Source: Codonopsis lanceolata
Taxonomy: Eukaryota > Streptophyta > Magnoliopsida > Asterales > Campanulaceae
DNA: 64,000 nucleotides
Direction of reading: 5' to 3'
NCBI GenBank assembly: GCA_013146195.2
Contig: CM028379.1
Location: forward strand, 87,044,617 to 87,108,616
Below, in pieces: positions 1 through 11,779 of the stretch. Below the pieces are notes generated by a model. That model saw only the letters and a list, made by a program, of their open reading frames with translations. It was not told where the DNA came from and did no database searches. How positions within the stretch are numbered: the first letter of the stretch is position 1; each line of letters starts with the position of its first letter. Made by a program: the position numbers and the translations under genes.

Positions 1-352
1 CACTAGAGGAGTATAAAAAGGAAGGTAACCAACTTCACAAGGTATGACACCGCTCACACTCGAGAGATTCCTTGTTTTTGAGCTTATAGCTAGATAAATA
101 TTGCCAAGGGTGATTACAGTGGAACACTGCTCACTCCATTGTTATCCCGACCGACTCTCACGCCGGAGGGCTTTAGCCGATAACCTCCCCAGCCTCCCTA
201 ACCTCTTATTTGACAGGTTCATCAAGAAGATAGGAAGGCATTGGGAAACCGCAAAGAAGAATGTTTGATATCCATCTCACCACTCCAAAGAACGCATACC
301 CTCACCTAGCATCTTCAACGTGATACTCCACGTGTAGTCACCCATATTTTGG
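1..352 (+). repeat. 3' part of a Tat-type Ty3/gypsy LTR (element A)
   Basis: A TATA-like box (tataaaaag) lies at 12-20. It is followed by a leader containing a 'cgccggagggctttagccg' block and a 'ttgacaggttcatc' block, which resemble the U5 region of Tat/Retand-type plant gypsy LTRs. A gag-like ORF and a protease motif follow on the same strand, which supports reading this as the tail of a 5' LTR. The start is outside the window. The exact LTR end, just before 'ttttggcg', is approximate because no second copy is visible. Confidence 0.5.
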
Positions 353-372
353 CGTGATCGTTGGTTCCGCTG
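353..372 (+). promoter_or_regulatory. possible primer binding site of element A
   Basis: The sequence 'ttttggcgtgatcgttgg' sits between the U5-like tail and the gag start, where a tRNA primer site belongs. Its 'ttggcg' start matches the usual beginning of Tat/Athila-type primer sites, but the rest diverges, so the assignment rests on position. Confidence 0.35.
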
Positions 373-434
373 GCGGAACGAAAACTCTTTCCTTCTTTTC
401 CCAGCCTTCCATTTCTTAGCCCTAACCACAAATC

Positions 435-2365
435 ATGGTTAACGACCCCCACCAAAACAAAAACCAACCAGAACAAACGAACCTATCCCTTCGACCATGC
501 AACCTCCCCAAATGGCCAAATGCACCCACGTAAATAGATTTGACCACCCCAAGCCTCGAAAGCCTTCAAAGGAAAGGGAGTCGCCGATGTGGCTCGTAAT
601 TTGGGGCCGACCTCAACCGGCGGATTTCACGCCGGGGGGAGATGAGAGAACGACGAGGTACACCTAGTAGGCTCTAAGGACTCGCATTGAGCCAATGAAT
701 GAACAAGAAAAATACTTGAGGAACCAAGTATTGGGAGCCGAAAACTTTATCTCCAAGAAATCCAGAAGTCGGAACAAAGAGTGTACGAAGTTGAGTAAAA
801 GGTGGGGACCCGAATATGATAGTCACTCTGGGAACCAGCCAAAGATGAACGAGGAAGCCCCATCATGGGGCGAAGAAAGGAGAAAGGCTACCCGCCCAAG
901 CGTGAAATCAAGGTTGGGAGGAGGATGATCGAGCACGCCCGAAAGCCGAGCTGCTCATAATGGCCACGTTCCCCGATGAATCAAGATGCCCACCTTCCGA
1001 ACAAGGGAAAGGAGCGGCAGAGAATTCACCAAGAATGAGGCAAGAGCGTAACGGCGAAAGCACCGTCTCGACCCTCAACAACCGGAATAGCACGAAAAAG
1101 TGGCCTGAACGCGACCACCTGCAAAAGATGCCTCTAAGTCCCCGCCAAGCGAGGTCGAGCAAGAGGTGAAATATCTTCTGGCAGACTACATCGAGAAAGG
1201 AAGCCGACGATGCTCCCTCCATCCAAGAACGGACCGCTCAAAGAAAAAATGAGGAAGGCCCCACCGCCCGACAAGAAAGTTGCCTAATTTTGACTCTTAC
1301 TGTGGGCTCACCAACATGGCCGACCACATCGCCAGCCTTTGAAGTCAAGATGAACGCAATAGCCCTGCACGACGAAGATGCTTGGGGAAAATCTTCGTGC
1401 ACCTTACAGAAAAGCCTTGGAATGGTACACTGGCTACCCTGCATTCTGGGAACGGACGAGTTCGACAGATGTTCGGACGCAATTTGTTTCAAAGAATGTT
1501 TTAAGAAGCAAACAGACTTACGCAAAGATCCAACAACGCCATAACGAAGTCTAATCGATGTACATGGACCGATTCATGGCTATGGCGACCAAATACCATA
1601 CATCTCTGAGGAATCCATCAAAATGTGCTTTTGCTTGGCAAGCCTCGGATGAGACAAGAGATGATGTCCGGATCGGGTCAAGAGGGAGATGACGCCCACG
1701 CCGGGTGATCAATGCCGAGGATGCAAAGAAAGATGGAAAAAGAAGGACTCCAGAAGGATCCAACCTACGACGTGGATAACTGGAGAAGAGATGGCAAGCG
1801 ATTCCTCGCAGACGAGGATAATCGAGGAAGGAACAAATGGGATGATATAGACTGACTCTAAACACCGCCGCGAGCACATCACGAACGCCCTCTCGATCAA
1901 ACAGCGACCACCCCCGCTAAAGGAAACACCTGCACTTCGAAATCCCAATAAACACTGCGGCATATCATAAAGACGCTGCCACACAACTAAGAATGCATCA
2001 ACTTGAAGCGAGCAATACGTGGTTAATAGATCGAGGCGAGCTCGGGAGGTTCGAACAAAGAAATAACCGAGGAGATCGAGGAGATCGAGGAGAGAACAAC
2101 GACGAAATCAAGAACCGCAACCGACAACCCAAGGCCAAGGAATGTGGATCGACACGATCGGGCCGCCCAAGTGGTACTCGACTTAAAAACATGATCTACA
2201 ATCGAAGCATGTGGTGAACACGATGCCCCAAAAAGACGAAGAAGGGGGATTACATTTATGCCAAGTGAGCTAGCTATTAGCTTAAACCAAGGCAACGGCT
2301 CTACGACGCGGGGTTGGAATTCATAACCGACGTGAAAAGTGGTCTTGATAGACACGGCATCAAGG
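435..2365 (+). pseudogene. gag and start of protease, Tat-type gypsy (element A), frame-broken
   Basis: An ATG at 435 opens a gag-like frame (MVNDPHQNKN) that soon breaks. Across 1290-1650 the three plus frames together give the conserved capsid region of plant gypsy gag: 'MNAIALHDEDAWGK', then in another frame 'KALEWYTGYP' and 'RFMAMA', each piece separated by a frameshift. The last bases before the gap encode 'VVLIDTAS', matching the aspartic protease active-site strand (D-T-A-S). The element is therefore in plus orientation and reads gag then protease. It has no single open frame; whether each shift is real or an assembly error is unclear. The rest of pol is missing behind the gap. Confidence 0.55.
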
Positions 2366-2465
2366 NNNNNNNNNNNNNNNNNNNNNNNNNNNNNNNNNNN
2401 NNNNNNNNNNNNNNNNNNNNNNNNNNNNNNNNNNNNNNNNNNNNNNNNNNNNNNNNNNNNNNNNN
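2366..2465. other. assembly gap (100 N)
   Basis: A run of exactly 100 N, the usual placeholder for a gap of unknown size. It separates the protease start of element A from the LTR of element B, so the boundary between the two elements is hidden. Confidence 0.95.
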
Positions 2466-2470
2466 AAGGT

Positions 2471-2869
2471 TGCCCGGACAGCTCGGGTATTAATTTCGAG
2501 ATAACCTCGCCGATCCCGAGATTTTAGCCATGATTCCTTCTGCTACGCGTCAACCCATTACTTATGGTATTGGCAGCCCTAAAATATCTCCGTGATCATA
2601 GCCTAACCCTGATCTTACCTCCCAGGCTATATATACTTGAAAATCTCATTTGAAGGGTAGGCACTTTCTATACACCGAAACCCCCAAGTATTTTGCTTTC
2701 AACTAAGCTCAATACTTATTCTCACACCCGAGGGGTTTCCCTCGCAGGCCCCCGCCTTGCATTCCATCTAAGGTGCTTTCTTCTTTGACGTGGTTTTAGG
2801 AGTTCTCACATTCCGCTTAAGCCCGTATATCCTATAAACCGCAAGGACCGCCCAAGACTAGATTGTGCA
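2471..2869 (+). repeat. 5' LTR of element B (left end hidden by gap)
   Basis: Matches 10398-10784 over its full visible length with small indels. It has a TATA box 'gctatatatacttg' near 2625-2638 and shares the terminal block 'ccaagactagattgtgca' with the 3' copy; similarity stops directly after that 'ca'. The left boundary could lie inside the N gap. Confidence 0.8.
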
Positions 2870-2933
2870 AAGACGCTTGTCTCCGCTGTCGGAAACGAAA
2901 AGTTTAGTTTTCACTTTCATCGCCTTGTTAGCA

Positions 2934-4890
2934 TGGCCAAGAACTGAAAAGGAAGCGGTTAAGCTGAATGTCGGGCGGTGATATATCTGCTCAAGGGGAT
3001 TGGCCCTCAATTAGCAAAGCCCGAGGGGATTCCCCGCCCGACCCGCTTCCACGAAATGGCCTACCACCACTAAGCTGGTAATGACTGTGTCTCAAGTGGC
3101 GGCACAACATGCACCTAATGGTGAAGTCGCTTCGCCCCAAGAATTGATCCACCTCAAAGATGATTTGAGAAATCAATTGCAATGCAAGAAAGGGCCAATT
3201 CCGCTGAGTTAGTGACCGCCAACCAACGTAGTGAAGCCGCCGACTTAATTCCTCGTGGCAGCCTATCCTATCAATGAACAAGCCTGTGCACTTCTTCGCA
3301 ATCAAGCTCAAGATTCGAGCAAGATGTTTATTCTCAATCAACAAATTAGCCGCTGGGTCACCCACCGCCTCCTATGAGAGAACAAGCTAATACCAATCGT
3401 ACCGCTGTAAGTGTCTCACGTGGTCGAAAGCGGTGCTTGGTTAGCCATGCCCCCACAAGCCCCCTGCCATCGACGTTCCAAAATTTAATCGCGCGTAAAG
3501 CAATGTCGCCCACAACCAGATGCCAATGCCATGGAAACCATGAGGAAAGGCTTAAGCCGGATAAACGTCCGTGCTGGAGAGTACAAGATATAGTCGATTT
3601 AGTCACCAAGAAGCCAAAGAGGCGCAATGACGAACATGAGAGGCCATATCATTCTCGATCTCGCTATTCTCATCGGTCTCGACCAGCTTCACCCCGTCGC
3701 GAACACGATAGACGAAAGGCATACCGCTATTTAAACAAACAAGATTCCCCCAAAGATTCCGAGCACAAGAAACAGGCACCTCGCCGCTACAGCCAAATCG
3801 TAGTAATTCCAACTACACATCACCAACCCCGACAATGGCCGAGGTTTTGGCAATCAGTAGAATGGATGGGTGGGAAGTCGCCGCTCGATGGGTCCGCCGA
3901 TCTTCGATGGTAGTCCATTCGCGATCGGATTGAAAACACACCTCCAAAGACTGAGCCAAGCCCGATTCTTGATAAATACTCTGAAAAACCCGAGCAGAGA
4001 TTACACATCATTCAAGCTAGTCGGCTTGGTGACCAAGAATGAAGCCTTGAAAATGAAGGCATTTGCAGTGGCCATACAGGTAAAGCCCGTGAGTTGTTAG
4101 GGCGCTTTCCGAAGTGGTCTATTACGGCGTGGAAAGACTTCAAGGAGAAATTCCTAGCAGTAATTTGGCTCTACGAGCTCTCCCCAAAGTTTCCATTCGA
4201 CCTCCGCAGTTGGTTCAAGGAATTGATGAATCTTCCCATAGCTATGTGGAAAGGTTCACTAAGGTGCTCGAACAAGTTACGGCATGACCGAAGAGAGGCG
4301 CTTTTGCTTTTTTGAACAATATGCGGCTGGGCCCGGGCAGAATTGGTGATGCATCCACCGGCCACTGTGTGAGATGCTTTGCTCGAGCACAATTGTTCAC
4401 TGACTGAGGCGCATCTAAGCGGAAAAGGTGAAGGAAAAGGTTGAAAATAGTTCGACACCAACCGCAACTCCTAGCTCTGAAATAACAATAATTTTCTGGA
4501 GAGACCTAACAAGACTTCTCGATTCCACTCAACGATTCAGTGGAGCAAAGATTTCACCCCTTTAAACACTTCAAGAGAGAGATAATGATGCAAATACAGA
4601 ATGATCTCCCCGCCCCCTATCCCATGAATCCGAAACTTCACAATATCTGGATAGCACAAAATTTTGTGCCTACCACAACGACGGGGACATGTCACTGATG
4701 AATGTTTCATCCTTAAAAAAGAAATCAACGCTTGATTAATCAAGGACGCCTTGATAGGTTCAAGCAGTGGAACAACAATGGTGGCAATCGCCGTGATCCT
4801 CCCGCTCGGGAAACGACGGAAACAGGCAATGCCCCCGCATAAACCGGGGTGGTGAATGTTATTTTGAGGAAGAACCGGTTCGACTCAAGC
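2934..4890 (+). pseudogene. gag of element B, frame-broken
   Basis: Starts near an ATG at 2934 (MAKN) that stops at once. Between 3374 and 3913 there is an open stretch rich in Arg and Ser (SRSRYSHRSRPASPRRE), a basic region seen in Tat gag proteins. The capsid-like domain follows at 3870-4320 in shifting frames ('KTHLQRLSQARF', 'RFPKWSITAWKDFKEKFLA', then 'SYVERFTKVLEQVTA'). A C-terminal block near 4690-4745 reads 'GHVTDECFILKKEIN' before a stop, a zinc-knuckle-like element of this lineage. The gag would package the element RNA in cytoplasmic particles. At least four frame changes are needed to read through it. Confidence 0.6.
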
Positions 4891-5033
4891 TGGAAAGCAT
4901 ATTTATTCCTTCATCACAAAAGTGATGAATATGCCTCCAAGAACTTCTCGATTTGGCGAAAGGTAATTCATCTGGGCTTCACTTCGCCGCAATGAGTCAA
5001 GTAAGCACAACCTTGCATCCGAACGACCTTTGG

Positions 5034-5500
5034 AACAATTGTGTCGGCTTTGATTAACAATCGGCAAGTGCACCAGAGTGTCGTAGATCTGGGAGCATGC
5101 TTGGTGACGTAAGGCTTTACTACGCTTGTTTTAAGGAGATTGGTCTCACCGATGCCCGATTAAAACCTTACTTGGGAACTCGAAGGTTTTACAAATCATA
5201 AAGTCGGTCGGTCGAGGCACGCTTGACTGGAGGTTTACATAGGCGATGGGGAACATACGAGGCTAGAAGTCATAACTTTCTCGTGATCGATCCGAATCTC
5301 CATATAATGCCATCATGGGCATTCCTCCATGGCTCGCCCTGATGGTAGCCTCGGTTCCTCACTAGCGAGCAAAGTTTTACACGTACATCGGCGTTGGCAT
5401 CCTTCATAGTCAACCCCGAACAATGTGGGAATTTGTCGTGAAACGCTTGAGAAGAAAAGGCGTAAAATCGCTCGCTTGCCATCCCCAATGAAGAAATCGT
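5034..5500 (+). pseudogene. retropepsin-like protease region of element B
   Basis: The active-site strand appears as 'VVDLGAC' at 5079-5099, where the residue after the catalytic Asp is Leu instead of Ser or Thr. Downstream 'PYNAIMG' in a shifted frame near 5300-5325 corresponds to the conserved region before the RT in Tat elements. A further block near 5380-5450 resembles the linker between protease and RT. Frames shift several times. This enzyme would process the Gag-Pol polyprotein. Confidence 0.5.
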
Positions 5501-5989
5501 TGTTCCAGGCGCAGCTCGACAATATAGCAGCGATAATTTCGAAGGAGAGTGCTCGCAAGGACCAGAAAATATGGAGGTTGATCACCCCAAGGACAAGGAG
5601 ACAGAGGACGCCGAGGAAACATCAAAGCCCGCCAGTAAAAGAGGGCAAAAGGCGATTTAAAAAATCGAAATGGGACATTGCAGTGGCAGTCCGTGAAGAG
5701 CCGTAATTCCAGGCCGAAGATGAGCTCGAGGAAATTGTCATCAATCCGTCTTTTCGAGCAGAGCGTAAAATCAAAATTGGGACAAAGACTTTCCGAGGAG
5801 CGGACAAGGTTGATCGAACGCTTAAAGTCAAGCCTTGATGTGTTTGCTCGACTCGCAAGAAGATATGAGGGCATAAGTGAGGAAGTAGCTCTCCATCGGC
5901 TAAGTGTGGCTACCCAGTGTGGACCCGGCATATCGACCAATTCAACAATGACCTCGCCAATTCTCCTCCACGTAAAAAAATGAGGCTAT

Positions 5990-6735
5990 AAAGAAGGAAG
6001 TAGAGAAGTTACTTGGCGAAAGTACATCATTGAAGAAATTCATTACCCATCCCGCTGCCAACGTGGTGATGGTTAAAAAAGCAATGATAAATGGAGAATG
6101 TGCGTGGACTTCAGCATCTTAATAAGGCTTGCCCAAAGACAAGTTACCTCTCTCGCATTGATAAATTTCGGTTGATGCAATTGTCTTTGGATTCGAAATG
6201 CTCGCCTTCTGGATGCATATTCGGGATACCACCAAGTGAAAATGAAGCGGGCGCAGACAAGGCTTTCACCGATTTCGAGTAGCGGTGGCTGTCTCTCTTG
6301 TTATAAAATGATGCCTTCGGTTGAAAAACGCTGGGGCCACTTATCAGCGTATGGTCAACAAAGTTTTTGGCCAACAAATTGGCCGAAACATGGAAGCATA
6401 CATTGATGACATGGTCATCAAGACAAAGGGGAGAGACCACAACAAAGACTTGGAGGAAACTTTTACCAACCTAAGAAAGAACAACATGAAGCTGAAACCG
6501 AGCAAGTGCGTTTTCGGCGTTCGGGCTGGGAAATTCTTGGGGTTCATGGTTAACCAGAGGGGGATAGAAGCTAACCCGGAAAAGATTCAAGCTCTACTCG
6601 ACATGAAGCTGCCCAGATGTATTAAAGGCGTCAACGCTTGAGCAAGACCGCCATCGCCCTTGGTCGTTTCATTTTCCTCCATTGAGCGATGTTTACCCTT
6701 CTTCAAAATACTCAGGAAACAAGAATTTTGAATGG
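5990..6735 (+). pseudogene. reverse transcriptase palm of element B
   Basis: Fragments in different plus frames give the start of the RT ('NVVMVKKA' near 6060, 'LNKACPKTSYLSRID' at 6117-6161) and then an open stretch at 6321-6641 with the catalytic motif 'AYIDDMVIKTK' at 6396-6428 and 'CVFGVRAGKFLGFMVNQRGI' downstream. The wording around YIDD is typical of Tat-lineage RT. One segment between 6161 and 6320 appears deleted or scrambled. The stretch at 6641-6735 continues in another frame toward the RNase H. Confidence 0.75.
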
Positions 6736-6743
6736 AATGAGGA

Positions 6744-8078
6744 ATGTCGCAGGCGTTCAAGCAACTTAAGAAGTATCTCGGTGAACCACCCTTAATGAGC
6801 GCAGAAAATGGGAGAAAACCTATATTTGTACTTGGCAAGCCACGTGTGGCCGCCGTTTTGGTTAGGGAGGAGTCAAATGTCCAAAAACCTGTGTATTACG
6901 TGTCAAAAGCTCTCACACCTGTAGAGAGCCGATATTTTAATATAGAAAAGTTGGCCTACTCTCTTGTTATTGCTGCTCGGAAATTACGAGCCTACTTTTC
7001 TGCACATGTGATAATTGTGTACACCGACTCACCATTACGAAAAATTTTGCACAAGCCCGATTTTTCAGGAAGAATGCTTGGTTGGTCCATCGAGCTCACA
7101 GAATTTCACATCGACTATCAACCACGAAAGGCAATCAAGGCACAGGCATTGGCCGACTTTTTGGTAGAAACGAGTTTTTCCAACCATGAGGAAGAAGTTG
7201 TCCCGAGCACAACTCGTCCGAACAAGAAAAAACGATTAAGATCAAACCAGCCCACTGTTGGGAATTATTCGTGGATGGCGCTGCGAGTAAAACGGGCAGC
7301 GGAGCAGGCATCTTACTGGTCACACCGGATCAGGCTGACGAGTTCGAGATGGCTCTTAGATTCAAATTTCACCGCCTCCAACAATCACGAGGCCATGATG
7401 CGAGGCCATGATTCTGGATTAGAGCTCGCGTTAGACATGGATATTGATTCGGTTACAGTATACTCGGATTCACAATTAGTCGTGAACCAAGTACAGGGGG
7501 AGTATGCAGTCCATAATCCTACATTGGTCAAGTACTGCGAGTTAGTCAAAGAAATTTTGAAGAACTTCAAGTTCTGGGAGATCGTCAGGATTGATCGAGC
7601 AGATAACATGCGAGCAGACTACCTTTCCAAGATAGCAGAGGACGAAATATCCGTGTTAAGGCCAGCAGTGATGATTGATCATCTGGAAACGCCTTCGATT
7701 GAAAAGGACCGAATAATGGATATTGAGCCAGCGAGCAGATGCTGGATCGACGAGTATAAAGATTTCATCGAGCAGGGTATATTACCAGAAGACAAAAACC
7801 GAGCAAGAGTTGTCCGGAACCAAGTATGTCGATACTCGGTGGTCGGAGGAGTGCTGTACAAGCGGTCAAGGGTAAGGCCGATGCTTCGTTGTGTTCGACC
7901 AGAAAAGACCCAAGAGCTTCTATACGAGGTCCATCAAGGAGAATGTGGCGGTCATCCAGGGGCGCGGACCTTGGCGCAAAAAATTTTATTTGCAGGTTAC
8001 TATTGGATCACGTTAAGGAAAGATGCAGCCTTATACGTGCAGAAATGTGACAAATGTCGAGGTTTGCGATATACCTAG
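6744..8078 (+). pseudogene. RNase H, archaeal-type RNase H and integrase zinc finger of element B
   Basis: A 444-codon open frame. Residues about 1-145 hold the connection and normal gypsy RNase H ('PVYYVSKALTP', 'IIVYTDSPLRKIL', 'QALADFLVE'). Residues about 165-305 hold the second, archaeal-type RNase H typical of Tat elements ('VYSDSQLVVNQVQGEY', 'IDRADNMRADYLSKIA'). Residues about 395-440 hold the integrase HHCC zinc-binding domain (H, H, then CDKC). Around 7262-7348 the domain sequence continues in the neighbouring frame (VDGAASKTGSGAGILLV), so two opposite frame changes cancel out and leave the ORF open. It would remove RNA from the RNA/DNA hybrid and bind cDNA ends. The ORF ends by a frame change into the integrase core. 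Confidence 0.8.
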
Positions 8079-8950
8079 GATCGCCATCCACCGAGCAGAC
8101 CCCAGTCGTGGCGGCATGGCCATTCGACATGTGGGGAATTGACATAATTGGGCCTTTTCCTCTAGCGCGATCTCAATTCAAATATGCAGTGGTGGCAATC
8201 GACTACTTCACCAAATGGATTGAAGCAAAACCATTGGCAACCATCACCGAAAACAACATCATCAACTTCGTGCATGACCACATCTGGTGTCGCTTTGGGT
8301 TACCTAGAGCCATTGTTTCAGATCATGGCACGCAATTCTCAGATAAATTTACGGCAGAATGTAACAGGATGTATGTTAAACATTGGCAATCTTCAGTGGC
8401 CTATCCACAAGGCAACGGACAAGCGCAGCGAACAAACAAATCCTCGCACGCCTCAAGCGAAATTTGGATGATCGGCGAGAAAATGGGCGAGACGAGTTTC
8501 TGCGTTTTATGGTCGATTAGAACGATTGTAAGGGGATCAACAGGGGAAACACCTTTTGCTCTCACGTACGGATCAGAGGCTGTAATTCCAACTGAAACAG
8601 CCTTTCCCAGTTACAGAGTGGCCCATTATAACGAGCAAGACAACGAGGTCGCCCGGGCAATCGACCTTGACCTTCTCGAGGCGTAGATTGGAAGCTCGCA
8701 TCGAGGATGGTTAACTACAAGCGTAAAGCCAAAGCCCATCACGATAGGAAAGTTCGGGAAGAGCATTCAACATTGGAGGCGGGTCCTTAGGAAAATCGAG
8801 GTTCTGTGACAGCGAGGAAAATTGTCACCTAATTGGGAAGGACCATTTAAGGTTCTGTTACAGAATTGTTAGAGAAGGTACTTACACCTGAGAATCAGGA
8901 AGGCAAACATTTGAAGCATCCTTGGCATTCTGATCATTTGAAGAAATATT
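8054..8950 (+). pseudogene. integrase core and C-terminal domain of element B
   Basis: The open part (8054-8686) contains the first catalytic Asp in 'FDMWGIDIIGPFP' and the second in 'AIVSDHGTQFSDKF'. At the third position, 'GNGQAQRTNK', the expected Glu is Gln, so the catalytic triad looks incomplete. From 8690 to 8950 the C-terminal domain continues with frame changes and ends 'HPWHSDHLKKYYY' before a stop. It overlaps the preceding ORF in another frame by 25 bases, so a single frameshift separates zinc finger and core. Confidence 0.8.
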
Positions 8951-9528
8951 ATTATTAACATGAGCGTTAGTTCCAGTTTATCCTGGTTGACTGTATTTTC
9001 AATAAGGATTTCTTCAATAATAAAATTGTTTCGAATGAAAGTGATTGCGTACATGTCAAAAGGAAAATATACAAATATAAACAAAACTTTACTTGAAAAA
9101 TCGAGCAAAGTGGGGCCTTGCCCGGTTTATATTTTTAAGTTTGAATGCCTCAACAGGAGAAGGGGAGCAACCCGGTGTTCGATATTATTTGACGGCTTTG
9201 TTCGTTTTGGCGGCAAAGGGAGATAAATCTCGCTCAAATCAATATCCAGCCTAAATAATGTTAACGGTTTGATGAACCAAGGGCCATGCCCAGTTAACGC
9301 GGCCACACAACTCGCCCGACAACTCGGGCGTAGCTAATTATTTAGATGCTGCGAATTAGCGAGAAGGGGCCCTGCCCGATGATCCTAATTGTTTTCAGTT
9401 AAGTGCAAGACTGGAAATAAAACAAGTAACAGAAAGACATTCATACATATTTTTGAAATAAAAGTTCTCATTATAAATCTTTCAATTACACAAGAAGGGA
9501 AACAAATACAAGGATGATCAAAAGTTAT
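8951..9528. other. 3' untranslated spacer of element B
   Basis: No coding signal on the plus strand after the integrase stop. The spacer contains 'ctcgcccgacaactcgggcg' near 9308, a small inverted repeat. A long non-coding stretch between integrase and 3' LTR is normal for Tat elements. Confidence 0.6.
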
Positions 9529-10359
9529 CTAGTTCCCTCCTTGCTCAGTGGCTGTCCCCGAGGTGTCTAGCTCGGCAAATATTCTGTCCATCTCGGACTG
9601 CATGTTCGGAGGAAGAGGTGGTGGAGGAGGTAGGTAGACTCTACGGTTGGGAGGAGGAGGCAAATTCGTTTACGGAGAGTAACTGATTATCCTCGACATC
9701 TATTATCACCGGGCCAACAGGTTGGGGAGCAGGATCCTCATCCTCATCGTCGTTGGCCTCGCTCTCGAAAATAGCGTTCATTTGATCAACCACATTATTG
9801 GCAGTCGGAGGAATCACTCAGGCTCATCTCTCTATCATTATTCGCAATGATCCCCGGTTCATCAGCGGTGTAAGGGATCAGCGTGGCTACTCGAGCCGCG
9901 ACAGGCGAGGCGGCCGCTCCCATCTTGCCATCATCTCGGGGAGTTATATCCGGCCGCCTTTCGCCAACATGCGCAAAACATGGTTGCACCCTTGGGAATA
10001 GTAGGGAACCGACTTTGCATCCACAGTGGTCAAGCTCGGTGGCTTAAAATCTTCAATAGCTGCGGTTTTGGCGGCATGACCTCCGTGTCGGCTGGCACGC
10101 CAGCTCTCTCCTTACGCTTTCGGCGGCAATCTGCAGCGTCCTCAAATTTCTTCCTCTCCTCGCTCAATGTTTTCGGCGAGACCTCCCGATTCGAGCATAA
10201 ATACTCGCCGAGCAGGGAGGCGAGGGGGGCCAACGATGAGCTCGGCCCAAACTTTGGTCACGAGAGCAGCACGAGGCTCCAACACGTGATAGTCACGTGC
10301 ATGGCGAGACCAGGAAAGAAATTACCCGGCGGGATAGCCGCGAGATAATCATCATACAT
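9529..10359 (-). pseudogene. antisense accessory ORF of Tat-type element B, frame-broken
   Basis: Read on the minus strand from an ATG at 10359 (MYDDYLAAIPPGNFFPGL), coding-like sequence runs toward a stop at 9529-9531 with several frame changes. Recognisable pieces are a basic helical stretch (SEERKKFEDAADCRRKRKER, 10090-10170), an acidic stretch (SEANDDEDEDPAPQPVGPV, about 9708-9765), a proline run (VYLPPPPPLPP) and the end 'MQSEMDRIFAELDTSG'. Antisense ORFs in this place have been reported for Tat-lineage elements; their function is not known. It is not related in sequence to gag or pol as far as I can see. Confidence 0.5.
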
Positions 10360-10397
10360 CTATCGATCGGGAACTTCTACATCACTTTCGGGAACAC

Positions 10398-10784
10398 TGC
10401 CGATTGAGCTCGGTATTAATTTCGAGATAACCTCGGCGATCCAGAGATTTTAGCCATGATTCCTTCGGTTTGGTCAACCGCATTTATGGTATTGCGGTCC
10501 TAAAATATCTCAAGTGATCATAGCCTAACCGGATCTTACTCCCGAAAGGCTATATATACTTGAAAAATCTCATTTGAAGGGTAGCACTATTCTATACACC
10601 GAAACCCCTGTTATTTTGCTTTCAACTAAGCTCAATACTTATTCTCACACTTTGAGGGTTTCGCGAGGCCTTGCATTCCATCTAAGGTGTTTTCTTCTTT
10701 TGACAGGGTTTTAGGAGTTCTCACATTCAGTTAAGCCCAGATATCCTATAAACCGCAAGGACCAGCCCAAGACTAGATTGTGCA
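10398..10784 (+). repeat. 3' LTR of element B
   Basis: Aligns with 2471-2869 from 'agctcgg-tattaatttcgag' to 'gactagattgtgca', with many short indels. It carries the same TATA box (gctatatatacttg, about 10548). The sequence right after the shared 'ca' differs from the primer-site side of the 5' LTR, which places the LTR end here. The sequence before 10398 is not clearly polypurine, so the start is less certain. Confidence 0.75.
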
Positions 10785-11779
10785 GCATCACCTGTCAATC
10801 AAATAAATCCTTACTAGAATGCAAGGTCTCTTGCAAAACCACTCCAACGGATGAACCAGTTAAAGTCTTAAACATGAAGACAAAATAACTGAGTTTCGGT
10901 ATATTAAAATGTGTCTACCTTGTTTACGGAGTGAGGTTGCGAGAGTAGTGGGGAATAACTCCCAAATAAGAGCAACTCCAACGGGCATTTTGTAAAGCTT
11001 TTAGAGCAGGTGATAAAGCTTTAGCACCAGTGGAGGGATCCAGCTCATCACTCCAAAATAAGAAAAGCTTTCTTAAGATTACAACAGGAACAGGTGATTG
11101 CAATGACTGTTTTTATATATAAAAAAATGTTTTTTTCAAAGATAAAATTTTAAAATATATAAATTATTTTTTGGACGTATTATATTTGTTCTATAAATAT
11201 TTATGTTTTAAAATGATATATTTATTTTTGAAAATAAATGTATATTGGGAAAGAATAAAATATTTAGTTGTGGGTCCATGTTATAAAGCTTTTATGGGTT
11301 TATGTATAATAGAGAATAAGTTTATAGAGAAAAGGTTTATAAGCTGATGACGTGGCAGTGAGAATAAACCTTTTCACAGGTCCATGACTGTGGATGCCCC
11401 AAGGGATAGTTATCTTTGTTAACTGTCGACCACGTACCGTGGGTGTGGTTCAGCCACGTGGTCCACTTCCTTTCTTTTAAGTGATGGACTCTCTGGAATA
11501 TTGCTCGGAAAATGTAAGATCTTCGTCGGGTATATATTTCCTTGCTCGACATTATTCTTGTCCGATATAAGAATTATTATACTTGTTCTAAAAATAATCT
11601 CATATGAGTTTAGAACTCGTGTTGGGACATGATTCTTGCTCGTGCCCTGCAAATCGTGTCTGGCACGTAACATGAATTTGGGTCGAGCACATCAGTAACC
11701 AAATATCTAACTGTGTATTGTAGGAAGTTGAAACGTTAGAAAGTAAAGCCCAATTTATCATAGGCAAAAGGAATTAATA
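10785..11779. other. spacer with a possible MITE
   Basis: No gene seen. From about 10973 ('agcaactccaacggg') to about 11399 ('actgtggatgcccc') the ends resemble the inverted termini of a common type of plant MITE and are flanked by 'aag' on both sides, but the terminal match is weak. The middle is AT-rich. Confidence 0.35.

Larger units (their letters stand above)
2466..10784 (+). mobile_element. Ty3/gypsy Tat/Retand-type retrotransposon (element B)
   Basis: Two matching LTR pieces (2471-2869 and 10398-10784) flank gag, protease, reverse transcriptase, RNase H, a second archaeal-type RNase H, integrase and an antisense ORF, in that order. The second RNase H between RT/RH and integrase, and the antisense ORF before the 3' LTR, are known hallmarks of the Tat lineage. 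Coding frames are broken in many places but motifs are well kept, which fits either a moderately old element or one damaged by base-calling errors. No target duplication can be checked because the left end touches a gap. Confidence 0.85.

Noticed and set aside
9798..10348. Plus-strand ORFs between integrase and 3' LTR of B
   Set aside because: They are shadows of the antisense ORF, whose composition is more protein-like.
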